This document shows, piece by piece, positions 14,072-21,214 of a stretch of 32,054 nt of DNA. Numbering within the stretch: position 1 is the first letter of the stretch; each line of letters starts with the position of its first letter. A program made the translations under genes and the position numbers. The notes below the pieces were generated by a model that was given only the letters and a program-made list of their open reading frames with translations, did not search any database and was not told the origin of the DNA. Source of the DNA: an uncultured Bulleidia sp. (GTDB taxonomy: Bacteria; Bacillota_I; Bacilli_A; Erysipelotrichales; Erysipelotrichaceae); assembly GCA_934757945.1 (NCBI GenBank), contig CAKVLT010000017.1, positions 1 to 32,054 on the forward strand, in the 5' to 3' direction.

Positions 14072-14797
14072 ATGGAAAGAATCACTTCATTACAGAATGC
14101 AAAAGTAAAAAAATGGGCAAGCTTGCACCAGAAAAAAGAAAGAGATAAAACAGGTACTTTCTTGATAGAAGGGGAACATCTTCTGCAGGAAGCTGTCAGA
14201 GAAAATGTTCTGGATACGATTATTACAGATACGCAGCCTCCATTCTATTTTGAAAATGTAATCTATGTTACAGGTGACATTATGAAAAAATTATCTTCAA
14301 GTGTGTCCGGTACACATTGGATAGGTGTGGCACATAAACCAGATACAAAGGTGAACTTAAAGGGAAGAGTACTTCTTCTTGACGGGGTACAGGATCCTGG
14401 AAATCTTGGAACCCTGATACGTACGGCGGTATCTTTTTCTTATGATGCCGTGTATTGTTCCAAAGATACGGTGGATCTGTATAATGAGAAAACCATTCGC
14501 TCTACACAGGGAGCATTTCTGCATATTCCAGTCATCTATACGGATCTGCATCAGGTGATAGAGAGTCTTCATGCACAGGATTTTACTGTGTATGCAACTT
14601 CCTTGCATGAGGCAAAGGGCATGCAATCCATCACGCCAAAAGAAAAAATGGCTTTCATTCTTGGAAATGAAGGCCAGGGTGTTTCTTCCGGCAGTTTAAA
14701 AGACAGCGATGAACATCTGTTTATAGAAATGGATGGCTTTGAAAGTCTGAATGTGGCAGTGGCTGGCGGTATTGTAATGTACCATTACCACATCTGA
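14072..14797 (+). CDS. TrmH-family RNA methyltransferase (YsgA-like)
   Basis: A 241-residue SPOUT enzyme. The N-terminal region (ITSLQNAKVKKWASLHQKKERDKTGTFLIEGEHLLQEA, residues 4-41) is the substrate-binding domain. Motif 1 is LDGVQDPGNLGTLIRTA, motif 2 is FILGNEGQGVSS and motif 3 is MDGFESLNVAVAGGIVMY, all intact. Members put a 2'-O-methyl group on rRNA or tRNA ribose. The B. subtilis relative ysgA also lies just upstream of pheST, as this one does with two genes between. The last 13 bases overlap the 3' end of the convergent acylphosphatase gene. It differs from the SpoU gene at 9090 in having the canonical motif 3. Confidence 0.9.
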   Translation: MERITSLQNAKVKKWASLHQKKERDKTGTFLIEGEHLLQEAVRENVLDTIITDTQPPFYFENVIYVTGDIMKKLSSSVSGTHWIGVAHKPDTKVNLKGRVLLLDGVQDPGNLGTLIRTAVSFSYDAVYCSKDTVDLYNEKTIRSTQGAFLHIPVIYTDLHQVIESLHAQDFTVYATSLHEAKGMQSITPKEKMAFILGNEGQGVSSGSLKDSDEHLFIEMDGFESLNVAVAGGIVMYHYHI

Positions 14798-15069
14798 AAA
14801 TGGCCATATGTGAACCTTTTTTCGTTTTCAACTACAGGAATTTCTTTAAGGGTCATATTCTCTACGAGAATAAAACGATTCCCTTCCTGTACTTTCTTAA
14901 AAAAGATATCCAGATCTTTTTCCTCTCCCTGGACAAAGATTTCTACCATTCCGTTTTCAAGATTGGTAACAGAACCGGTCAGTCCGTATGTTTGTGCAAG
15001 CATCATGCAGAAACTTCTGAACCCTACACCTTGCACTCTTCCTTCTACCATCACATGATATCTTTTCAT
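14785..15069 (-). CDS. acyP: Acylphosphatase
   Basis: A 94-residue protein with the complete acylphosphatase signature GRVQGVGFRSF (residues 10-20) and GSVTNLENGMVEIFVQGE (32-49). Arg18 and Asn36 are the expected catalytic residues. The enzyme hydrolyses carboxyl-phosphate bonds in small molecules such as acetyl phosphate or carbamoyl phosphate. AGGAG lies upstream of ATG 15069. The C-terminus is the common Y-x-x-F-Q-M form. It is a single gene, convergent with the ysgA-like gene and divergent from the gene at 15125. A TATAAT on the minus strand at 15101-15096 is its likely -10. Confidence 0.95.
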   Translation of the reverse strand: MKRYHVMVEGRVQGVGFRSFCMMLAQTYGLTGSVTNLENGMVEIFVQGEEKDLDIFFKKVQEGNRFILVENMTLKEIPVVENEKRFTYGHFQMW

Positions 15070-15095
15070 AATTAGTATTCTCCTATGTATTTTGT

Positions 15096-15101
15096 ATTAT
15101 A
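15096..15101 (-). promoter_or_regulatory. -10 box of acyP, overlapped by an opposing -10-like box
   Basis: Minus strand TATAAT at 15101-15096, with no clear -35. The plus strand reads TATTAT at 15095-15100, a plausible -10 for the divergent gene at 15125, so the two promoters may compete for the same base pairs. Confidence 0.4.
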
Positions 15102-15124
15102 CCCTAACAGAAAGGAAACAGCCT

Positions 15125-15823
15125 ATGATAAATATATTATTGAATCACCCGAACTTTGACGAAGCATGGGGTTACAGTGAAATGGAGCCATATATTCATA
15201 AAGAGGATGAAGTGCTTGTACTGGCATTTTATGATGACTCGGGATACAGCTCTGATATGGAAGTCTTTGAAGATTCTTTTAGCAAAGGGCAGAAGATGTA
15301 TGAAGAAATTGTAAGACCCTTCAGAATGTTTGGCCTGAAAGATACACAGATTCATGTGGTCAATTATTTTGATGCCTCAAAGCAGGAGGTTTTACATCAG
15401 ATTGAAAAAGCAGACATTATTTATATTGTTGGCCGATTTGCAGACTGGATTATGCAAAGACTGGAAGATCTGGATATCAAAAATGCCATTGCCCGGTTTG
15501 ACGGAGTAATGATAGGTGTAATTGCCGGTGGTCAGGTCATGCTGGATCAGTATGAAGCTTATGATGAAAAAAGAGAAGGACTTCACAGACTGGAGGGATT
15601 CAACTTGTCTTTGGACTATGCGCAGGATACTGAACATCTTTCCAGAATTCTGGATTCTCTTGAAGTAGAGGAAAAACCTGTAGTCTGTATGAAAGATAAA
15701 GGCGGTATGATTGTTGATGAAGGATATTTCACTTTACTGGGAGATGCTTTTGTCATTACTGAAAATGAACTGGAAGATGTTTATGCGGCATATGAAGATG
15801 CCAAAAATGAGAATTATTGGTGA
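15125..15823 (+). CDS. Peptidase S51/dipeptidase-E-fold protein lacking the catalytic serine
   Basis: A 232-residue protein. KADIIYIVGRFADWIMQRLEDLDI (about 95-118) followed by DGVMIGVIAGGQVMLDQYEAY has the layout of S51 peptidases (PepE, cyanophycinase), where a GGN-type loop precedes the G-x-S-A-G nucleophile elbow. Here that elbow is GVIAG (131-135), so the serine is Ile133 and peptidase activity is unlikely. The acidic C-terminal tail ends NENYW. AGAAAGGAAA precedes ATG 15125; an upstream start at 15092 would include the promoter. It lies just before the T-box leader of pheST and is not obviously part of that operon. Function unknown. Confidence 0.75.
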   Translation: MINILLNHPNFDEAWGYSEMEPYIHKEDEVLVLAFYDDSGYSSDMEVFEDSFSKGQKMYEEIVRPFRMFGLKDTQIHVVNYFDASKQEVLHQIEKADIIYIVGRFADWIMQRLEDLDIKNAIARFDGVMIGVIAGGQVMLDQYEAYDEKREGLHRLEGFNLSLDYAQDTEHLSRILDSLEVEEKPVVCMKDKGGMIVDEGYFTLLGDAFVITENELEDVYAAYEDAKNENYW

Positions 15824-15839
15824 TTTCTTTGGAAAATAA

Positions 15840-15848
15840 TGCTACAAT
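15840..15848 (+). promoter_or_regulatory. Extended -10 promoter of the pheST leader
   Basis: TGC-TACAAT (15840-15848), 17 bases after the stop of the previous gene. Transcription would begin near 15855, just before T-box stem I. Confidence 0.55.
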
Positions 15849-15854
15849 CGTGTC

Positions 15855-16055
15855 TGTAAAGCGATAAAGGAAAGATAAGTACTTGCAAAGAGGACAACCA
15901 AGAGAGGAATCAGAAAGGCTGCAATGATTCTGTTGAAATCGTAAGGAAATTCACTTTCCCAGTGAGATTAATCCTCTCCGGAAATATCCCCGTTACGGAT
16001 AAATCAAGGTGCGTATATACATAGTATACGAATCAGGATGGTACCGCGTTATTTC
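15855..16055 (+). ncRNA. T-box riboswitch leader of pheST, Phe (UUC) specifier
   Basis: The conserved T-box sequence AGGATGGTACCGCG is at 16035-16048. The base of stem I is GGAAAG (15869-15874) paired with CTTTCC (15954-15959). Above it AGTA (15878-15881) faces GAAA-TTC-A, placing the codon UUC at 15950-15952 in the specifier loop, followed by the usual purine. CTTGC (15882-15886) pairs with GTAAG (15941-15945) above the loop. An AGAGAGG segment lies on the 5' side. Uncharged tRNA-Phe would pair with UUC and the T-box and so stabilise the antiterminator. The start is an estimate from the promoter. Confidence 0.95.
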
Positions 16056-16085
16056 AGCGTTCCTGTGTATGGGAACGCTTTTTTA
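16056..16085 (+). terminator. T-box regulated terminator ahead of pheS
   Basis: AGCGTTCC (16056-16063) pairs with GGAACGCT (16072-16079) around an 8-base loop, and a T-run follows to 16085. It is the alternative to the antiterminator formed with the T-box. Confidence 0.93.
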
Positions 16086-16105
16086 ATTTTAATTTAGGAG
16101 GAAGT

Positions 16106-17137
16106 ATGGAAATCAGTACCGTAAAACAAGAAGCACTGGATAAGATTGCAAGTGCTTCAAGTACACAAGAATTACAGGATATTCGTATTGCGTACTTAGG
16201 AAAAAAAGGCAGTATTCAGGCTTTAATGGCAGAGATGAAGAATCTTCCAAAAGAAGAAAAACCTGTCTTTGGACAGCAGGTCAATGCTGTGAAACAGGAA
16301 GTAACAGTAGCTCTTTCTGAAAAAATGGAAGAATTAAAGAAAGCAGAACTTGCTGAAAGTCTTAAGAAAGAAAAGATTGATATCACACTTGAAGGTGACA
16401 AAATGGAAAGAGGAACAGTGCATCCTCTGACTATGATTCAGCAGGAACTGGAAGATCTTTTTATCGGTATGGGCTATAAAGTGGCTGAAGGACCGGAAGT
16501 GGAACTGGACTATTACAACTTTGAACTGGCCAATCTTCCAAAAGATCACCCTGCAAGAGATATGCAGGATACTTTCTACATAGATCCAAATACTTTGCTG
16601 AGAACACATACCACTGCCATGCAGATGAGAGAACTGGAAAAAGCAAAAGGACAGTTGCCAATCAAACTGATTTGTCCTGGTAAGGTATACAGACGTGACG
16701 ATGATGACGCAACACATTCACATCAGTTCATGCAGTGTGAAGGTCTTGTGGTAGGAGAACATATTACACTTGCAGATCTGAAGGGAACTCTGGAATTTAT
16801 GGCGGATGCCATGTTCGGAAGCGGTCGTAAGGTACGTTTCCGTCCATCCTATTTCCCATTTACTGAACCATCTGTAGAAGTTGACGTTTCCTGTCCTTTC
16901 TGTAACGGAAAAGGATGTAACGTATGCAAGGGCTCAGGATGGATTGAAATTCTTGGTGCAGGCATGGTACATCCTCATGTACTGGAAATGAATGGATTTG
17001 ACCCTGAAAAATGTTCCGGATTTGCTTTTGGTGTAGGTCTTGAACGTGTGGCTATGTTGAAATACGGTATTGACGATATCCGTAATTTCTATACTAACGA
17101 TATTCGATTCTTAAAGAATTTCGATCGTTTTGACTGA
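16106..17137 (+). CDS. pheS: Phenylalanine--tRNA ligase alpha subunit
   Basis: A 343-residue class II synthetase subunit; with PheT it charges tRNA-Phe as an alpha2-beta2 tetramer. The N-terminal coiled coil (about 1-90, rich in Lys/Glu) binds tRNA. Motif 2 is RVYRRDDDDATHSHQFMQCEG and motif 3 is GFAFGVGLERVAMLKYGI. The Cys-rich insert SCPFCNGKGCNVCKGSGW, a likely zinc knuckle, is common in Firmicute PheS. TAGGAGG precedes ATG 16106. It is the first gene after the Phe T-box, with pheT 18 bases downstream. Confidence 0.98.
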   Translation: MEISTVKQEALDKIASASSTQELQDIRIAYLGKKGSIQALMAEMKNLPKEEKPVFGQQVNAVKQEVTVALSEKMEELKKAELAESLKKEKIDITLEGDKMERGTVHPLTMIQQELEDLFIGMGYKVAEGPEVELDYYNFELANLPKDHPARDMQDTFYIDPNTLLRTHTTAMQMRELEKAKGQLPIKLICPGKVYRRDDDDATHSHQFMQCEGLVVGEHITLADLKGTLEFMADAMFGSGRKVRFRPSYFPFTEPSVEVDVSCPFCNGKGCNVCKGSGWIEILGAGMVHPHVLEMNGFDPEKCSGFAFGVGLERVAMLKYGIDDIRNFYTNDIRFLKNFDRFD

Positions 17138-17155
17138 TTAAGGGAGTACGGAAAT

Positions 17156-19552
17156 ATGAAATTAAGTTATAAATGGTTAAGTGAATATGTAGATCTTAAC
17201 GGGGTGACACCTCAGGAACTGGCAGACAAGATGACCACTGCTGGATTGGAAGTGGAAGGCATCGAACCAATGGCACAGGGTACAGGTCTTGTGATTGGTG
17301 AAGTTATGGAATGTGAAGATATTCCGGATACACACCTGCACAATACTGTGACACGTGTTGGGGACAGACCGGAAGATTACTATAAGATTGTTTGCGGTGC
17401 GCCAAACTGTCGTAAAGGTTTGAAAGTTATTGCAGCTCTTCCTGGAGCAGAACTTCCTGGTGGTAAAATCACTGCAAAACCCCTGCATGGATATGAATCT
17501 AACGGTATGCTGTGTGCTTTGTTTGAACTGGGAGTAAGTAAAAAGATTCTGGATCAGAAACAGATTGATGGTATTGAAGAATTGCCTGCAGACGCACCGG
17601 TTGGTGAAACAGATGTCTTAGGATATCTGGGCCTGGATGATACAATTCTCGATGTATCTTTAACACCAAACAGAGCAGATTGTTCCGCAATGTGGAACAT
17701 GGCAAAAGAAGTAGGTGCTATTTTAAATCGTGAAGTAAAATGGCCTCAGGTGGAAGGTAAAGCAGATGAAGGTACACCTACAGACTTCACCATTGATTCA
17801 AAAACAGAAAAATGTCCTGTATATTACGGAAAAGTAATTAACCATGTGAAGGTTATGGAATCTCCTGCGTGGTTAAAACAGTATTTACAGGCTGCAGGAA
17901 TGAATTCCATCAATAACGTTGTAGATATCAGTAACTTTGTCATGCTGGAAACAGGGCAGCCATTACACTATTATGATCTTTCCAAACTGAAGAAACATGA
18001 AATAACAGTTGTGGATGACAGAACAATGAAGATGACAGCTCTGGATGGTGTGGAATTTGAAATTGAAAACGGAGATATTCTGATTACTACTGATGGAGAA
18101 GCTACAGGTATTGCAGGTATCATGGGGGGAGAAGAATCCATGATTGATGAAAATACGACATCTATCTTCATTGAAGCTGCTCATTTTGATGCAGTATCTA
18201 TCCGTAAGACAAGTATTCGTCTGAATTTGATTACAGAAGCTGCTCAAAGATTTACAAAAGGTCTGGAACCTTTAGGAATGCAGAAAGCCATGGATCGTTC
18301 TGTGGACTTACTACAAAGATATGCTGAAGCTGATGACATGGAACAGACAGTTGTGTATGGAGATAACAGCTATACTGAAAAGACAATCGTAGAAACTCTG
18401 ACACATTGTAATGATTTGTTAGGTACAAACTTTACCATGGAACAGGTGGACGATGTATTGACAAGACTGGATTTCAAACCGGAAGTAAACGGAGATGCTC
18501 TGACATGTCATATTCCATCTTACAGAGTGGATATGGAAGGGCAGGCAGATGTGGACGAAGAAATCATCAGAATGTTAGGTTATGATGATTTATCCAGTAC
18601 ACTGCCTCAGATGAAAGCTACTGTAGGTAAATTATCCAGAGCACAGGCTATCAGAAGAGATTTGAGAGATATCCTGAGTGGATTCAATCTGCATGAAATC
18701 GTTACGTATACATTGGTATCCGATACTTTTGAAAATGACAGTGTCTTAAAAACGGGTGAGACGATTCCTCTTGCCATGCCTATGAGTGAAGCCAGAAAGA
18801 ATATTCGTACAAGTCTTATGAACAGTGTACTGGAATGTGTCAGCTACAATGAAGCACATGGTTCTTTAAACAATAACTTCTATGAAATTTCTCATGTCTA
18901 TGCAAAGGGCATGGAGCAGGAACGTCTTGCAATCGTATTAGATGGCAAACTTGTGGAAGATAAATTACATAAACAGGATCATGCAGTTGATTTCTATACA
19001 ATGAAAGGAATACTGCTCACATGGCTGGAAAGAAACGGATTTGCAAGAGGCAGGGTGCGTATTACTGAAAATACAGTGGATACTGAACATTTTCATCCAT
19101 ATCGTTCCGCAGTAATTGCACTGGATGGCAAACAGTTAGGTGTTTTCGGAGAAGTACATCCATCTTTTGCAGCAAAGTTTGATCTGAAATCTGTCATCTA
19201 TGCAGAAATAATTCTGGATACTGTCATCCATTCCACAGGCGGAAGATTGCGTTTTGAACCTCTGGATAAGTATCCAAGTGTATCTCGTGATATTGCCCTT
19301 GTTGTAGATAAGGAAGTGACAGCTGCTCAGTTATTGACAGTAGTTACAAAGAATTCCAAAAAAATTGTAAAGAATGCTGACATCTTTGACGTGTATGAAG
19401 GAGAACATGTTGAGGAAGGTAAAAAATCTGTGGCTTTGCATATTGTATATCAGGCAAAAGACAGAACATTAAAAGAAGAAGATATTGCTCCGGTACATGA
19501 GAATATCCTCAAACAGTTCAAAGAACGTCTGAATGCAGAATTAAGAGCATAA
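17156..19552 (+). CDS. pheT: Phenylalanine--tRNA ligase beta subunit
   Basis: A 798-residue, full-length bacterial PheT. It begins MKLSYKWLSEYVDL and has the EMAP-II-like tRNA-binding domain (about 40-150: VGDRPEDYYKIVCGAPNCRKG, NGMLCALFELG), the B3/B4 editing domain (about 210-390, ending EAAQRFTKGLEP), the B5 domain (LLGTNFTMEQVDDVLTRLDF, with ADVDEEIIRMLGYDDL), the core catalytic-like fold and a C-terminal anticodon-binding FDX domain (KYPSVSRDIALVVDKEV through VALHIVYQ). The B3/B4 segment reads IRLNLITEAAQRF where many homologues have LRSEASLRF. AGGGAG precedes ATG 17156. It is the second gene of the T-box-controlled operon. Confidence 0.98.
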   Translation: MKLSYKWLSEYVDLNGVTPQELADKMTTAGLEVEGIEPMAQGTGLVIGEVMECEDIPDTHLHNTVTRVGDRPEDYYKIVCGAPNCRKGLKVIAALPGAELPGGKITAKPLHGYESNGMLCALFELGVSKKILDQKQIDGIEELPADAPVGETDVLGYLGLDDTILDVSLTPNRADCSAMWNMAKEVGAILNREVKWPQVEGKADEGTPTDFTIDSKTEKCPVYYGKVINHVKVMESPAWLKQYLQAAGMNSINNVVDISNFVMLETGQPLHYYDLSKLKKHEITVVDDRTMKMTALDGVEFEIENGDILITTDGEATGIAGIMGGEESMIDENTTSIFIEAAHFDAVSIRKTSIRLNLITEAAQRFTKGLEPLGMQKAMDRSVDLLQRYAEADDMEQTVVYGDNSYTEKTIVETLTHCNDLLGTNFTMEQVDDVLTRLDFKPEVNGDALTCHIPSYRVDMEGQADVDEEIIRMLGYDDLSSTLPQMKATVGKLSRAQAIRRDLRDILSGFNLHEIVTYTLVSDTFENDSVLKTGETIPLAMPMSEARKNIRTSLMNSVLECVSYNEAHGSLNNNFYEISHVYAKGMEQERLAIVLDGKLVEDKLHKQDHAVDFYTMKGILLTWLERNGFARGRVRITENTVDTEHFHPYRSAVIALDGKQLGVFGEVHPSFAAKFDLKSVIYAEIILDTVIHSTGGRLRFEPLDKYPSVSRDIALVVDKEVTAAQLLTVVTKNSKKIVKNADIFDVYEGEHVEEGKKSVALHIVYQAKDRTLKEEDIAPVHENILKQFKERLNAELRA

Positions 19553-19553
19553 T

Positions 19554-19592
19554 AAAAATGGTTGATGGGTTTATCTCATTAACCATTTTTTT
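19554..19592. terminator. Terminator of pheT overlapping the end of the convergent membrane gene
   Basis: AAAAATGGTTGATG (19554-19567) pairs with CATTAACCATTTTT (19577-19590), with one G-U pair and a 9-base loop, followed by T. On the minus strand the same bases encode the last residues and stop of the gene ending at 19571, and they could also act as its terminator. Confidence 0.85.
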
Positions 19593-21214
19593 ATGCAGCA
19601 GACAATGATGGAAAGTACGGATATACCGATACAGATTTTTCTTAAAGGTGTGGAAGTGAAAGTACATGTATATGTACCTGCAGTTGCCTGTATCTGTACT
19701 AATCCTTCTTTGCTTTTTGTTACAGGGATCTCTTTGTCGTCTTTATACACGTGATAGCCTTTGTAATATGTTTTGGGTAAGAGCAGGGTCTGGCTATCGG
19801 ATAATGTAAAGGAGAAACTGTTGTAGTCATAGACAGGATAAGCAACTGTCTGATAGTTCTTATCCATAACCGTATTGGTAATCGTACGATAATCTGCAGA
19901 AGGAAGTGGCAGATAATCTCCTCCGGCAAGTTCTACTCTTTTATAAGTGGCAGAATAATACGGATCACAAAGTTTTCCTTCCAGAACATCTGACCAGTCC
20001 ATAGAGGAAGTCAGGCCGAATGTTCTTTGAGTAACAGGCAGAACATGATAGACACCTTCTGAAAGTAATGCAATGGAAATAATCACGGGAACATATCTTT
20101 TTTTGGATAGTTTTGATACTGAAATACAGGAGGGGATACATAACATAATCATAGATATCTGCAGAAGTCTCCATGGAAACTGCAATATTCTGAAACAGGA
20201 AAGGTATTGCCATGGAATCAGTGTACATGGTAATACCATACACACATATCCGATTATTAAAGAGGTGATTACAAAACGGTTCTTCTTTTTTTCAAGACAA
20301 TACAGTAATGGTACAAATGTCAGAAAGTAACCAATATTGACAATCATCTGTTTTTCATGTTTCAGAGTGTTATCTGAATATCCGAAGATGGTTGTGTTGG
20401 CAAAATATTTCCATAATGGCAATGCCCCTTTTGCAAGGTCGGAACTGGAGGCATAATAGTTTAAATAATACGTTTCTTCGTGAAGCTGCTCCAGCATAGG
20501 AATAGAGAAAAAAGCGGTAAAAAGAAAGGCAAGAAAGGAAGCTTTGAGAAAGGAGATGCAGGCTTCCTTTTTCTGCAGGTTACAAAGGAAAAATACAATG
20601 CACAGTACTACAGCCAGCAGGAAGGTGAGATTGTGTGTTAATACAAGACAGCTCAATCCTGCAATAATCAGACCGTAATGACGGGTATCTTCTTCATAAA
20701 AAAGAATATACAGGCCTTCCAGAAGAGCCGGAAGGAACACCATTGCCTGTACTTCTCCAAGAGCACCACGTACATATACATCAGTGACATGGTAATTGGC
20801 AAATGTATAGGCAAAACAGGCAAGAGTACCTGCTGTAAAAGAGACAGAGATACGATATACAAGACATTGTATGGTATAGGCTGCTAAGAAAGTCTCTGTA
20901 AAAATCAGTATCTTGTAACAGATGGATAAAGGGACATGAGCTATGTAGAGCAATGCCGGTGGATATAGAAAAATATCACAGTAAAATAAAGGACTGGTAT
21001 AGCCAAACATGCCGTTTTTTTCTGGATAAACAGCTGGTAAATAGTCTCCATGCTGAATGGCTTTGGCAAGACCTTCAATTCTTGAAAGATGAAAGAAGGT
21101 ATCATGTTCTACAGGTAACAGATCTTTTACAAAGTAGGGGATACAGAAAATACAGGCAGTTATCAGGGCGATAAGTATAAAATACGGATGTTTGTGTTTT
21201 ATCCGAAATACCAT
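19571..21214 (-). CDS. Polytopic membrane protein, GT-C glycosyltransferase-like (PTPS-related family)
   Basis: A 547-residue protein with about ten membrane segments and a C-terminal extracellular beta-rich part (about 400-520), then a last anchor (KICIGISVLSIIVCCI) and a basic tail. The loop after TM1, VEHDTFFHLSRIEGL followed by GDYLPAVYP and GYTSPLFYCDIFLYPPAL, matches the pattern of the 6-pyruvoyl-tetrahydropterin-synthase-related membrane family, whose layout resembles GT-C enzymes. It probably uses a lipid-linked sugar at the outer face. GGAG lies before ATG 21214; an in-frame GTG at 21226 overlaps that site. It overlaps the mannosyltransferase gene by 16 bases, so a joint role in glycan or glycoprotein assembly is likely. 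Confidence 0.75.
   Translation of the reverse strand: MVFRIKHKHPYFILIALITACIFCIPYFVKDLLPVEHDTFFHLSRIEGLAKAIQHGDYLPAVYPEKNGMFGYTSPLFYCDIFLYPPALLYIAHVPLSICYKILIFTETFLAAYTIQCLVYRISVSFTAGTLACFAYTFANYHVTDVYVRGALGEVQAMVFLPALLEGLYILFYEEDTRHYGLIIAGLSCLVLTHNLTFLLAVVLCIVFFLCNLQKKEACISFLKASFLAFLFTAFFSIPMLEQLHEETYYLNYYASSSDLAKGALPLWKYFANTTIFGYSDNTLKHEKQMIVNIGYFLTFVPLLYCLEKKKNRFVITSLIIGYVCMVLPCTLIPWQYLSCFRILQFPWRLLQISMIMLCIPSCISVSKLSKKRYVPVIISIALLSEGVYHVLPVTQRTFGLTSSMDWSDVLEGKLCDPYYSATYKRVELAGGDYLPLPSADYRTITNTVMDKNYQTVAYPVYDYNSFSFTLSDSQTLLLPKTYYKGYHVYKDDKEIPVTKSKEGLVQIQATAGTYTCTFTSTPLRKICIGISVLSIIVCCIKKWLMR

Noticed and set aside
14786..14826. Terminator between the ysgA-like gene and acyP
   Set aside because: CACAT/ATGTG with a following T-run gives only a weak five-pair stem with a large loop inside the overlapping gene ends.
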